Source of the DNA: CAINDZ01 sp964399195
GTDB taxonomy: Bacteria; Krumholzibacteriota; Krumholzibacteriia; LZORAL124-64-63
Direction of reading: 5' to 3'
Assembly: GCA_964399195.1 (NCBI GenBank)
Contig: CAYNPY010000005.1
Coordinates: 12,620 to 76,619, forward strand
Length of the DNA: 64,000 bases
Part shown: positions 52,260-61,059 of the stretch, one piece after another
How the letters are laid out: every line of letters starts with the position of its first letter
Position numbering within the stretch: the stretch's first letter is position 1
Made by a program: the position numbers and the translations under genes
The notes under the pieces: model-generated
Seen by the model: only the letters and a program-made list of their open reading frames with translations
The model's database searches: none
What the model was told of the DNA's origin: nothing

Positions 52260-52655
52260 TCAGGCGCCGAAGAAATTCGTCGGATCGCCGTCGGAAACGT
52301 CTTCGCCGTAGGCCACGGCCGACCGGCCGTCGATGACGTAGGTGGCGTGCGTCCCGTACGCGCGGCTGAATTCGACCTTGCGGTCGTCATGGCCGGGCGT
52401 GCGCAGAACCAGTTCGGCGAAGCGGTGGTCGGCCACCGAGGTCAGGTCGAAGGTGCAGACCGGGCAGGAGAACGCGACCAGATGGCCCGGCTCGAGCCCC
52501 TCTTCCAGGCTGCTGTCGCAGATGTACTTGAAGTTGCCGGGCTGCGGACTCAGCAGGATCATGCCCCGCCGGTCGTGGTGCCGGGCCACCAGGAGGATCT
52601 TCACGCTGGGATTCAGCACCGTTCCGCAGTGCGGGCACAGGTACGTGTTCTTCAT
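52260..52655 (-). CDS. Zinc-ribbon hypothetical protein
   Basis: This 131-residue protein has CPHCG at its N-terminus and SCPVC about 60 residues later, giving a likely split zinc ribbon. The remainder is beta-rich (VEFSRAYGTHATYVIDGRSAVAYGED). No named family is recognised, though such small proteins occur in many anaerobes. It begins 27 bp after the candidate selenoprotein frame, on the same strand, so the two could be cotranscribed. The ATG has a GAGG site. Confidence 0.6.
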   Translation of the reverse strand: MKNTYLCPHCGTVLNPSVKILLVARHHDRRGMILLSPQPGNFKYICDSSLEEGLEPGHLVAFSCPVCTFDLTSVADHRFAELVLRTPGHDDRKVEFSRAYGTHATYVIDGRSAVAYGEDVSDGDPTNFFGA

Positions 52656-52682
52656 CTCGACCTCGCAGTGCGCGATCCTGGC

Positions 52683-52901
52683 CTAGCGGCCGGCCTCGTC
52701 CCGTCCGCCGTCGTCCCGTGCGCTCTTCTTTCCCCCGGAAAGAAGCGACCACCCCAGCCAGGCGCCCAGCGCGCCCATCAGCCAGGGGCTGCCGGTGATG
52801 CCTCAGGCGCCGCCGCGGCAGGCGGCCCAGCGGTGCAGCAGCCAGCCGCCGAGCGCGCCCAGCACGAGACCCGCGACCCCGCGCAGGCGTGTGGAATCCA
52901 T
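52683..52901 (-). CDS. Candidate selenoprotein: two-helix membrane protein with in-frame TGA
   Basis: From ATG 52901, 32 codons are followed by TGA (52805-52803) and then 39 more sense codons to TAG (52685-52683). Before the TGA: a helix GLVLGALGGWLLHRW, then AACRGGA. After it: GITGSPWLMGALGAWLGW, a second helix, and a basic tail. I recall the DUF6132-type motif as C-x-S-G-x-C-x-I-T-x-x-P-x6-G-A. This frame aligns to that motif without gaps as C-R-G-G-A-[TGA]-G-I-T-G-S-P, so the TGA sits at the second Cys. A 5-bp GC hairpin with loop GCUGG begins 28 nt after the UGA. A nonsense mutation is the alternative. AAAGGTGG precedes the ATG. Confidence 0.55.
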
Positions 52902-53038
52902 GGCCACCTTTCGGGGTTTCCGGTGGAGCGCCGGGTGACCGGGCGATTATCCTCCTTCCCGGGCGCGACGGCAAGCGCCGCGCAGCTCACGATCGCCGGC
53001 AGGTCCGGCGCCGGCGGTGACGAACAGGGAGCCAGAAC

Positions 53039-53962
53039 ATGACGACGGCAGTCGGATGGCGGTCCGGGGCGGCGCGCCGGGGGCCCGGCGCGGCGGCGCC
53101 GGGGCTGGCGGCGGCGCTGGGATTGGCGGCGGCGCTGGGATTGGCGGCGGTCGCCGGCTGCGCGGCGGCCGGGCCGGACGCGCTGGCTCGCGCGCAGGCG
53201 CGGGCCGCGGGCGCGGATCGGCTGCTGCCGCGCGCGGCCGAGGACAGCCTGCTGCGGGCCGAGCAGGGCCTGCCGACGGCGGCCCGCGTGGGTCTGTGGG
53301 CGCGCCGCTTCCTGGCCGCCGACGGCATCCGCTACGTGTTCGGGCCGGCGCCCGACGGCTACGTGGCCGAGCGCGAGCTGCTGCGCGACCACCGCCAGGA
53401 CTGCATCAGCCTGCTCTACCGCTGCGGCGAGCTGGCCCGCGCGCGGGATGCCGACGATGCGGTCGCCGTCGCGTTGCGGACCCGCTTCGCCGGCGCCGAT
53501 CCCGACTCCGTGGTCGACGCCCAGGGGCGCGTCGACTACGACCACCCGTCCCACCTGGACTACAGCCTGGACATGATCCGCAGCGGGCACTGGGGCGCCG
53601 ACGTCACGGCCCAGGTCGGCGCGGCGCGGCCGGACACCGTCGGCACGTCGCGCTATCCGGCCGGCAGCTTCGCCTTCGTGCGCAAGGCCGACGTGCTCGA
53701 GGACGCGCTGCGCGAGGGCGACGTCGCCTGGTTCGTGCTGGATCCGGCCGTGCCGGCGGCCCGCAAGCTGCGCGACGAGCACGGGCTGGTGATCGGGCAT
53801 GTCGGCCTGGTGATCGTCGAGGACGGCCGGCCGTGGCTGGTGCACGCGGCCGTCAGCGGTCTGTCCGGCTGGTACGAGGGCGGCACCGTGGTGAAGGTGC
53901 CGCTGGGCGAGTACCTGGCGCGCGTCGAGCGCTTCGCCGGCGTCATGGTGACGCGGTTCTGA
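53039..53962 (+). CDS. DUF1460 (NlpC-like amidase) lipoprotein
   Basis: This 307-residue protein has a long Ala/Leu-rich signal ending in a lipobox (LAAVAGC) and a DUF1460 domain of the NlpC/P60 superfamily: DCISLLY (catalytic Cys about residue 121), HVGLVIVED (catalytic His) and LVHAAVSG. Members of this fold cleave peptidoglycan stem amides. A stretch of 7 residues repeats in the signal (ALGLAA). GGGAG lies upstream of the ATG. It is convergent with the next gene. Confidence 0.75.
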   Translation: MTTAVGWRSGAARRGPGAAAPGLAAALGLAAALGLAAVAGCAAAGPDALARAQARAAGADRLLPRAAEDSLLRAEQGLPTAARVGLWARRFLAADGIRYVFGPAPDGYVAERELLRDHRQDCISLLYRCGELARARDADDAVAVALRTRFAGADPDSVVDAQGRVDYDHPSHLDYSLDMIRSGHWGADVTAQVGAARPDTVGTSRYPAGSFAFVRKADVLEDALREGDVAWFVLDPAVPAARKLRDEHGLVIGHVGLVIVEDGRPWLVHAAVSGLSGWYEGGTVVKVPLGEYLARVERFAGVMVTRF

Positions 53963-53983
53963 ACGCGCGCCGGCGCGCCGCCT

Positions 53984-55258
53984 TCAGCGCGCGGTCTGCA
54001 CGAGGTCCGCGTAGTCGGTCAGCACCGGCGAATCCCGCCAGTCGTTGCGCATCTGCAGATAGATGGTCTTGCGCCCGGCCCCGGGGCTCAGCGTGATGGC
54101 GAGCGTGTCCTGGTGCGCCACCCAGGGCGCGGCCGCCAGGTCGGGGCTCTCGCTCCAGCGGACCAGCGTGGCCTTGCCCGTCAGGATGCCGCGCACCTCG
54201 GCGGTGGTCGTCACGTGGTTCTCCGGCAGGTCGAGGCGGAACGCCGCCGCCGCCAGCGTGTCGGGCGCGACCGTGATGTGCGCCGTATGCGAGAAGCCGA
54301 AGTCGCCGGCGAACTCGCCCCAGATCTCCTGCGCGTCCGTCTGCGGCCCCAGCAGCTGCTCGGTGTGGGTGGCGGCACCGGGCAGCCAGCCCGCGCCCGC
54401 CAGGGCGGCCTCGCTGGGCGCGAACCGCATCTGCACCACGCCGGCCGCCGGCACCGCCAGCGTCACGGTCCGCGACGCCGCCAGCGTGCCGCCGCCCTGC
54501 AGCGTGAACTCGGGCGAGAAGTCGATGCGTGTCCGCGCGCGCGTGAATGCCGAGGTGAACGCGCCGTCGGTGACCCTCACCCGCACGCGCACCGAATCGC
54601 CCTGCGCGGCCAGGGGCGCCGTCAGCGCGATGGCCGCAGTGTCGCCGGGGGCGGCGGCCGGATACGCGGTTTCCGTGGCGAAGTCCGGCCCCAGCGCCAC
54701 CAGCAGGGACGTGCCGCGCGAGACGACGACCTTCATCGTCACGAAGCGCGAGGCGACCGTGGCGGCGCCGTCGTTCAGCAGCACCCGCGGCCCGAGGTCC
54801 ACGCCCGCGGGCGTGGCGTAGTCGACCGCCGAGGCGTTGCCGCGGGCGTCCAGGGCCTGGACGCGGAACCAGTGCGGCTGGGTCGGCGTCGGGTTGTTGA
54901 CCAGGAACACGTTGTCCAGGGCCGTGGTGTGCTCGACCAGGGCCAGGCTGGACCAGGGGCCGCCCTGGGCGTCGGCGCGGCTGATCGCGTACTCGACGAT
55001 GCCCAGTCCCTGCGGCTGCTTCCAGGTCAGGGTGATGGTGCCGGCGCCGGCGGTGGCGACCAGCCGGAGCGGGTCGCCGCCGAGGGTCCCCGCGGGGTCG
55101 AACGGGTTGTCCCACACCGGGGGCTCGGGGGCGCGCTCGCAGCCGCCGGGACCCGCCGCCGCGGCGAGGATCAAGGCGGCCGCGGCCAGCCCGAGGCGCA
55201 GGCACCGGCCCGACCGGGCCGTGCGTGAGCGGGTTGTCTGCGCGTAGCGTCGACGCAT
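53984..55258 (-). CDS. Fibronectin-III-like lipoprotein
   Basis: This 424-residue protein has a lipoprotein signal (GLAAAALILAAAAGPGGC), then VWDNPFDPAG, a motif common at the start of FCB-group lipoproteins. A FnIII-like domain (about 55-150; TITLTWKQPQGLGIVEYAISRAD) and a large beta-rich C-terminal part follow. It is probably a surface or periplasmic structural protein. It forms a pair with the PEGA-type gene upstream (22 bp apart). A GGGGAG site precedes the ATG at 55258. Confidence 0.7.
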   Translation of the reverse strand: MRRRYAQTTRSRTARSGRCLRLGLAAAALILAAAAGPGGCERAPEPPVWDNPFDPAGTLGGDPLRLVATAGAGTITLTWKQPQGLGIVEYAISRADAQGGPWSSLALVEHTTALDNVFLVNNPTPTQPHWFRVQALDARGNASAVDYATPAGVDLGPRVLLNDGAATVASRFVTMKVVVSRGTSLLVALGPDFATETAYPAAAPGDTAAIALTAPLAAQGDSVRVRVRVTDGAFTSAFTRARTRIDFSPEFTLQGGGTLAASRTVTLAVPAAGVVQMRFAPSEAALAGAGWLPGAATHTEQLLGPQTDAQEIWGEFAGDFGFSHTAHITVAPDTLAAAAFRLDLPENHVTTTAEVRGILTGKATLVRWSESPDLAAAPWVAHQDTLAITLSPGAGRKTIYLQMRNDWRDSPVLTDYADLVQTAR

Positions 55259-55280
55259 CGGGACGGCTCCCCGGTTCAGG

Positions 55281-56045
55281 TCAGAAGTCCAGCCGCACGG
55301 CGGCGTGGAAGGACGCCGGCCCGGCGGGAGCCGACGACGACGGCAGCGCCGCCGCGGTCGCCGACGGCAGGTCGCCGCCGCCGGCGGCGACCGAGCCGAA
55401 CGACAGCCACGAGTCGAGCATGCTGGCCACGATCGCGCCGGCGGCCACGGCCAGTCCCAGGTCGCGCAGGTCGGCGGCGTCGGCGGCATCCCGGTACTTG
55501 GCATCGGCGGCCGCGCGGCGCGCGGCGATCTGGTCGGCGTCGATCGCCCGCCCGTACGCATCCATGGCCAGCAGGTACTCGTCCTGCGCGCTGCCACGGG
55601 CCAGTTCGCCCATCAGCGCTGTCGCCAGCCCGCCGATCTCGGCCGCCGAGTACAGCCAGCCGCGCCCGGTCTTGCCCAGGTAGCGCGGCCCCAGCCCGGC
55701 CAGGACCACGTTGCTCAGGACGGCGGTGCGGCGGCTGTAGGGCAGCGCGCGGATCGTGACGTGGCGCCATTCGTCGTCCAGCAGGAAGCGCACGACCGCG
55801 CGGAACGGCTGGCGGCCGGGCACGTCGCAGGTGATCTCGTAGGTTCCCGGCGGCAGGGTCAGGGGCTCGGCCAGCGGCAAAATGCCCACCGCGGCGCCGT
55901 CGATCCGCACCGCGGCGCCGGCCGGGCCGGAAAGCTCCAGCGTGGCGGCGGCGGCGCGGCCGGCCGGAGCGGCCAGGGCGAAGGACAACAAGGCGGCGCC
56001 GACCAGCGGCAGGACAGGCGTGGAGCGGCGGCGCGGACGGCGCAT
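55281..56045 (-). CDS. Exported PEGA-domain protein
   Basis: This 254-residue protein has a signal peptide (about 10-34) and a PEGA-type beta domain (about 36-95; VRIDGAAVGILPLAEPLTLPPGTYEI). Then come two hydrophobic segments (about 110-130 and 195-215) with a helical region between them, as in DUF5683-like proteins. It ends AAVRLDF, with a C-terminal Phe. Function unknown; the pairing with the lipoprotein gene downstream suggests a common complex at the cell envelope. Confidence 0.65.
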   Translation of the reverse strand: MRRPRRRSTPVLPLVGAALLSFALAAPAGRAAAATLELSGPAGAAVRIDGAAVGILPLAEPLTLPPGTYEITCDVPGRQPFRAVVRFLLDDEWRHVTIRALPYSRRTAVLSNVVLAGLGPRYLGKTGRGWLYSAAEIGGLATALMGELARGSAQDEYLLAMDAYGRAIDADQIAARRAAADAKYRDAADAADLRDLGLAVAAGAIVASMLDSWLSFGSVAAGGGDLPSATAAALPSSSAPAGPASFHAAVRLDF

Positions 56046-56174
56046 GCGTTCCCCCGGGGACGGCGGACGGGTTCCTGGTCCGGTGTTCGCGGCGCATTAT
56101 AGGACATGGCGCCGCCCGATGCCCAAGGATTAATGCCAACCCGCGGCCTGCCAGCGGGTTCCCGGCCGCCGGGC

Positions 56175-56609
56175 TCAGGCCCGGTGGTACGGCAGGCCGC
56201 GCAGGATCGTCAGGCCGCGGTAGATTTGCTCTAGCAGCAGGACGCGGGCCATCTCGTGGGTCAGGGTCAGGCTCGACAGCCGCAGGGTGCGGTCGGCGCG
56301 GGCGCGGGCCTCGTCGCCCAGGCCGTCGGCGCCGCCGACCAGGAAGGCCAGGCCGCCGTGCGCCCCGAGCAGGCGCGCCAGGTCGGCGGTGGTCAGATCC
56401 TCGCCGCGCTCGTCCAGCGCGATGACCGGGCGGGCGGGGTCGCGGGCGCCGAGGCGGCGCACCATGTCGGCGGCCTCGCGGCGGGGATCGGCGTCCTTGA
56501 GCTCGATGACCTCCACCGGGGCCAGCGGACGGATGCGCGCCACATAGTCGTCCGCCAGCGCCGCCAGACGGCGATCGCGGCACCTGCCTATGACAATGAT
56601 TCTCAACAA
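56175..56609 (-). CDS. rlmH: 23S rRNA (pseudouridine1915-N3)-methyltransferase RlmH
   Basis: This 144-residue SPOUT methyltransferase has VIALDERGEDL, FLVGGADGLGDE (knot/SAM loop) and the C-terminal LTHEMARVLLLEQIYRGLTILRGLPYHR signature. It methylates pseudouridine 1915 in helix 69. The start is TTG 56609 or 56606 (adjacent TTG codons); GGAAGG lies seven to ten bases upstream. No in-frame ATG gives a normal N-terminus (LLRIIVIGR). Slightly shorter than E. coli RlmH (155). Confidence 0.9.
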   Translation of the reverse strand: MLRIIVIGRCRDRRLAALADDYVARIRPLAPVEVIELKDADPRREAADMVRRLGARDPARPVIALDERGEDLTTADLARLLGAHGGLAFLVGGADGLGDEARARADRTLRLSSLTLTHEMARVLLLEQIYRGLTILRGLPYHRA

Positions 56610-57002
56610 CGCATCATCCTTCCGGTCACGCCGAGGCGATCGCCGCCGCCGGCATTGAAGCGCACCACGGGCGCGCGCGCCAGCGCGGGCTGCGGTCGGC
56701 TCGCCGGCGCACCGCCGCGAACCCTCGCGCGCAGTCGCACCGCGATGTTCATTCTCAATGGCGATCATGTTGCGGTCCATCGCGCGGCGCGCCACGGCGT
56801 TCGCGGTTCGGCGAGCATCATCGTCGTCTTTAGCCGTTGGCCATTCACTTCTTGACACCCATCGGAGCGACTTATCTAATTTGCCCCCGGGTTGTCGAGG
56901 CTTCGACAACCTTGTCCGTGATCGCTGCCGGTGCTGACTCCGGGTTGTCCGTACCGGGACGAGAGCATCGTCCCCTCACCACGAAACACCGGGAAAAAGC
57001 CC
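56610..57002. other. Intergenic region between rlmH and nuoA
   Basis: The 393-bp divergent region holds the nuo promoter (56852-56880) and a leader hairpin: GGTTGTCGA with TCGACAACC, 56890-56911, closed by GGCT. The rest has no ORF I can support. Confidence 0.5.
56852..56880 (+). promoter_or_regulatory. Promoter of the nuo operon
   Basis: TTGACA (56852-56857), 17 bp, TCTAAT (56875-56880), in an A+T-rich patch. Leader of about 115 nt with a 9-bp hairpin immediately after the start region. Confidence 0.65.
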
Positions 57003-57482
57003 ATGAATCTGACGCCTTTTCTCGGGGTCGCCAGCAGTGTCGAAGGACACTTCGCGACGGTCCTGATCTTCGTGCTGGTCGGCTTCGCGTTCGCCGGCAT
57101 CGCGCTGGCCGTGGCGAAGCTGCTGCGGCCGAGCAATCCCAGCGCCGCCAAGATGACGACGTACGAGTGCGGCGAGGTCGCGCGCGGCTCGTCGTGGATC
57201 CGCTTCAACGTCCGCTTCTACCTCGTCGCGCTGTTCTTCATCGTCTTCGACGTGGAGATGATCTTCCTGCTGCCGTGGGCGGTCGTGTTCCGGCAGCTCT
57301 TCCCGATCCCCGGCCTGGGCGCGATCGTGTTCTGGGAAATGATCATCTTCCTGGCGATCCTCTCGGTGGGCCTGGCCTACGTGTGGGCGAAGGGCGACCT
57401 GGACTGGGTCAAGAAGCTGGCTGAACGCTCCGGCCCGAACGCCCCCGGCGTCGTGGACGACGAGGAGGTCACCACCCCGTGA
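57003..57482 (+). CDS. nuoA: NADH-quinone oxidoreductase subunit A
   Basis: This 159-residue membrane subunit of complex I has three helices (about 20-42, 72-95, 100-128). The YECGE segment of the conserved loop with Cys is present, as is FIVFDVEMIFLLPWAVVF. The C-terminal acidic tail (VVDDEEVTTP) is longer than usual. It is the first gene of the operon and its stop overlaps the nuoB start (GTGA). Confidence 0.95.
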   Translation: MNLTPFLGVASSVEGHFATVLIFVLVGFAFAGIALAVAKLLRPSNPSAAKMTTYECGEVARGSSWIRFNVRFYLVALFFIVFDVEMIFLLPWAVVFRQLFPIPGLGAIVFWEMIIFLAILSVGLAYVWAKGDLDWVKKLAERSGPNAPGVVDDEEVTTP

Positions 57483-58090
57483 GCACGCACCCGACGCCGC
57501 CGGCCGGCTACGACGCCGGCCGCGAGCAGATGCTGGACTTCAAGGTCGACCAGCAGCTGCTGGAAGTCGTCGAGACCGACGCCAAGAACTTCATCCTGAC
57601 CACCGTCGACGAGGTGTTCAACTGGGCCAAGCTGTCGAGCATCTGGCCCGTCACCTTCGGCCTGGCGTGCTGCGCCATCGAGATGATGGCCACCTCTGCC
57701 ACCCGCTACGACATCGACCGCTTCGGCGCCGGCGCCTTCCGCGCCACGCCGCGCCAGGCGGACCTGATGATCGTCTCGGGCACCGTCACCGCGAAGATGG
57801 CCACGCGCCTGAAGCTGATCTACGACCAGATGCCCGAGCCCAAGTGGGTCATCGCCATGGGCAGCTGCGCGATCGGCGGCGGGCCGTACTTCAAGTACGG
57901 CTACCACGTCGTCAAGGGCGTGGACTTCATGGTGCCCGTCGATGTCTACGTGCCGGGCTGCCCGCCGCGCCCGGAGGTGCTGCTGGACGGCCTGATGCGC
58001 CTGCAGGACAAGATCCGCGGCCGCAAGGGGCGGTTCGTCGCGCCCAAGTGGGTCACCGACTACGCCAAGCTGATCCCGTACCGGAAGTAG
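57479..58090 (+). CDS. nuoB: NADH-quinone oxidoreductase subunit B
   Basis: This 203-residue subunit carries the terminal [4Fe-4S] cluster N2. Ligands are in GLACCAIEMM (adjacent Cys pair), GSCAIGGG and GCPPRPE. Located in the Q-module at the membrane surface. The GTG start overlaps the nuoA stop by 4 bp. Confidence 0.95.
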   Translation: MSTHPTPPAGYDAGREQMLDFKVDQQLLEVVETDAKNFILTTVDEVFNWAKLSSIWPVTFGLACCAIEMMATSATRYDIDRFGAGAFRATPRQADLMIVSGTVTAKMATRLKLIYDQMPEPKWVIAMGSCAIGGGPYFKYGYHVVKGVDFMVPVDVYVPGCPPRPEVLLDGLMRLQDKIRGRKGRFVAPKWVTDYAKLIPYRK

Positions 58091-58100
58091 AGGTCCGCGC

Positions 58101-58742
58101 GTGGAACCGAACGCGATCTACGAGCTGCTGGCCGCGCGCCTCGGCGACGGCGCGCTGGCGTTCAACGAGCACCCGCTGGAGCCGTGGGCGGACGTCGCCC
58201 CCGCCAGCGTGGTCGACGCCTGCCGCTTCCTGCGCGACGATCCCCGCCTGGACTTCGACCAACTCATGTGCCTGAGCGGCATCGACTGGGACGGCTTCGA
58301 CGCGGCCGGCAAGGGCAAGTCGGTGGCCATCCTCGGCTACACGGACGAGGGCCGGCCGGAGACCAGCGACCGCGTGGCGACCGGCGACCTGGGCGTGGCC
58401 TACCACCTGTACAGCCACGCCCTGCGGCACAAGTTCACGCTGCGCCTGCGCGTGCCGCGCGACGCGGCGACGGTGCCGACGGTGTCGGGCGTGTGGACGA
58501 CCGCCTCCTGGCACGAGCGCGAGGCGTGGGACCTGCTGGGGATCACCTTCGCCGGCCATCCGGATCCGCGGCGCATGCTGCTGCAGGACGACTGGGTGGG
58601 CCACCCGCTGCGCAAGGACTACGTGATGCCCGACCAGTGGAACGGGGTGCCCCTGCAGGGGCAGCCGTACTGCGCGAACCCGTTCCCCGCCCCGACCGGC
58701 GGCCCGGACCAGCCCGCGGGCGACAAGCCCGCCGAGGGATGA
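58101..58742 (+). CDS. nuoC: NADH-quinone oxidoreductase subunit C
   Basis: This 213-residue protein is the 30-kDa-subunit type, part of the Q-module. The signature ERAWDLLGITFAGHPDPRRMLLQDDWVGHPLRKDY is present in the form WHEREAWDLLGI and LRKDYVMP. A separate nuoC, not fused to nuoD. GTG start. Its stop overlaps the nuoD start (ATGA). Confidence 0.9.
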   Translation: MEPNAIYELLAARLGDGALAFNEHPLEPWADVAPASVVDACRFLRDDPRLDFDQLMCLSGIDWDGFDAAGKGKSVAILGYTDEGRPETSDRVATGDLGVAYHLYSHALRHKFTLRLRVPRDAATVPTVSGVWTTASWHEREAWDLLGITFAGHPDPRRMLLQDDWVGHPLRKDYVMPDQWNGVPLQGQPYCANPFPAPTGGPDQPAGDKPAEG

Positions 58743-59938
58743 GCATGGCGAACGACTCCAGCCTGGCGAAGACCGCCGTCTCCAAGAACGGCTGGCACGA
58801 CCAGGACCACGTGCCCGGCATCAAGAGCGAGCTGCTCGAGCTGAACATGGGTCCGCAGCACCCCGCCACGCACGGCGTGCTGCGGCTGCTGCTGCAGACC
58901 GACGGCGAGATCGTCTACAAGGTCACGCCGGTGCTCGGGTACCTGCACCGCTGCGCCGAGAAGATCGCCGAAGGCGTCACCTACAAGCAGTGGGTGGTCT
59001 ACACCGACCGCTTCGACTACCTGGCCCCGATGTGCTGCAACCACGCCTACGTGACGGCGGTGGAGAAGCTCATGGGCCAGCAGGTGCCCGAGCGCGCCGA
59101 GCACATCCGCATCGCGGTGGCTGAGCTGTCGCGCATCGCCAGCCACCTGATCGCCCTGGCCACCTTCGGCCTGGACATGGGCGCCTGGACGCCGCTGCTC
59201 TACTGCTTCCGCGAGCGCGAGGAGATCCTCAACCTGCTCGAGCGCATCTCGGGCGGGCGGATGCTCTACAACTACATGATCCACGGCGGCGTGCGCTACT
59301 ACGTGCCGAACGACAACTGGGTGGCCGACACCTTGGACTTCGACGACCTGTTGGAGTTCAAGAAGCTGCCCGAGTACAACACGCTGCTGACCTACAACAA
59401 GATCTTCATCGAGCGCACGGCCGACGTGGGCGTCATCGACGCCAGGACGGCGCTGGACTACGGCTGCACCGGGCCGGTGCTGCGCGGCTCGGGCGTCGAC
59501 TTCGACTGCCGGCGCGACGACCCGTACAGCCTGTACCACAAGTTCGACTGGCAGGTGCAGGTGGGGCGCGGCGAGATGGGCACCGTCGGCGATTGCTGGG
59601 ACCGCTACATCGTGCGCGCGCGGGAGATCGAGCAGTCGTGCCGGATCATCAGGCAGGCGCTGCAGCAGCTGCCGGAGGGGCCGTACCAGGCCATCGCCCT
59701 GAAGGCGCTGGTCAAGGTGCCGTCCGGCGCCGCCTACACGCGCGTCGAGAGCGCCAAGGGCGAGCTGGGGCACTACCTGATCGCCGACGGCGGCCAGACC
59801 GCCTTCCGCAACAAGGTGCGGTCGCCCTCCTTCTGCAACCTGCAGGTCGTCGAGAAGGTGGGCGTGGGGCAGATGGTCTCGGATCTCGTGGCCCTGGTGG
59901 GGTCGCTGGACATCGTCCTCGGGGAGATTGACCGCTGA
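58739..59938 (+). CDS. nuoD: NADH-quinone oxidoreductase subunit D
   Basis: This 399-residue subunit is related to the large subunit of NiFe hydrogenases and holds the quinone site. The family blocks MGPQHPATHGVLR, LGYLHRCAEKIAE, YTDRFDYLAPM and the C-terminal MVSDLVALVGSLDIVLGEIDR are present. The nickel cysteines of hydrogenases are absent, as expected. ATG 58739 overlaps the nuoC stop. Confidence 0.95.
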   Translation: MSMANDSSLAKTAVSKNGWHDQDHVPGIKSELLELNMGPQHPATHGVLRLLLQTDGEIVYKVTPVLGYLHRCAEKIAEGVTYKQWVVYTDRFDYLAPMCCNHAYVTAVEKLMGQQVPERAEHIRIAVAELSRIASHLIALATFGLDMGAWTPLLYCFREREEILNLLERISGGRMLYNYMIHGGVRYYVPNDNWVADTLDFDDLLEFKKLPEYNTLLTYNKIFIERTADVGVIDARTALDYGCTGPVLRGSGVDFDCRRDDPYSLYHKFDWQVQVGRGEMGTVGDCWDRYIVRAREIEQSCRIIRQALQQLPEGPYQAIALKALVKVPSGAAYTRVESAKGELGHYLIADGGQTAFRNKVRSPSFCNLQVVEKVGVGQMVSDLVALVGSLDIVLGEIDR

Positions 59939-60993
59939 TGCAGCTCCTTTACGACTTCTTCACCGGAACGATGGGGCTGGACGCGACCGGCGCCCACGTC
60001 TCGGTGGCGTCGCTGATGGCCGTGCTGATGTTCACGGTCATGGCCATCTGCGCCATCTTCTTCACGTGGATGGAGCGCAAGGTCGCGGGCTTCATGCAGA
60101 GCCGCTACGGCCCGATGTACACCGGCCGCTTCCACGGCTGGGCGCAGGCGGTGGCCGACATGCTGAAGATCCTCGGCAAGGAGGACATCATCCCCGCCGA
60201 GGCCGACAAGGGACTGTTCAAGTTCGCGCCGATCCTGGTGCTGCTGGGCTCGCTGCTGGCCTGGGCGGCGATCCCCTGGGCGCCCGACTTCGTGGCGGCG
60301 GACCTGGACCTGGGCCTGTTCTACATCTTCGCCGCCAGCAGCCTGGTCGTGATCGGCATCCTGATGGCGGGCTGGGCCTCGAACAACAAGTGGGCCCTGT
60401 ACGGCGCGGCGCGCGGCGCGGCGCAGATGGTCAGCTACGAGATCCCGCTGGCGCTGGCGGCGGTGCCCGTCATCATGCGCGCGGGCTCGCTGAACCCGCA
60501 GGACATCGTCATCGCGCAGCAGGGCGGGATCTGGCACTGGAACATCAACCCGATCACCAACCCGTTCCTGTTCATCTCCTTCTTCCTGTACTTCATCGCC
60601 TCCATCGCCGAGACGAACCGCGGGCCGTTCGACATGCCCGAGACCGAGTCCGAGTTGGTGGCCGGCTACCACACCGAGTACACCGGCATGCGCTTCGCCT
60701 TCTTCTTCCTGGCGGAGTACGCGAACCTGTTCCTGGTCTCGATGATCGCCGTGATGCTCTTCCTGGGCGGCTGGTGGGCGCCGCTGCCGGGCATGGGCTG
60801 GATCCCGCCGGCGCTGAACTTCATCATCAAGGGCGTGCTGCTGGTCTTCCTGAACATGTGGGTGCGCTGGACGCTGCCGCGCGTGCGCGTCGACCAGCTG
60901 ATGTACCTGTGCTGGAAGGTGATGATCCCCGCCTCGCTGGTCTGCATCGTGGGCGCGGGATTGTGGATGATGGCCTGGGGCCAGCTGAAGTAG
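59938..60993 (+). CDS. nuoH: NADH-quinone oxidoreductase subunit H
   Basis: This 351-residue membrane subunit connects the quinone site with the antiporter-like arm. The conserved loops WMERKVAGFMQSRYGP and ETNRGPFDMPETESELVAGY (with its acidic residues) are present. About eight helices. The ATG overlaps the nuoD stop (TGATG). Confidence 0.95.
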   Translation: MQLLYDFFTGTMGLDATGAHVSVASLMAVLMFTVMAICAIFFTWMERKVAGFMQSRYGPMYTGRFHGWAQAVADMLKILGKEDIIPAEADKGLFKFAPILVLLGSLLAWAAIPWAPDFVAADLDLGLFYIFAASSLVVIGILMAGWASNNKWALYGAARGAAQMVSYEIPLALAAVPVIMRAGSLNPQDIVIAQQGGIWHWNINPITNPFLFISFFLYFIASIAETNRGPFDMPETESELVAGYHTEYTGMRFAFFFLAEYANLFLVSMIAVMLFLGGWWAPLPGMGWIPPALNFIIKGVLLVFLNMWVRWTLPRVRVDQLMYLCWKVMIPASLVCIVGAGLWMMAWGQLK

Positions 60994-61059
60994 CCGGAAT
61001 TTCCCGGCGCCGCGGCCCGGCCGCGCCGCCGTTCTGCCGCGAAAGGGCGTGAAGAGAAG

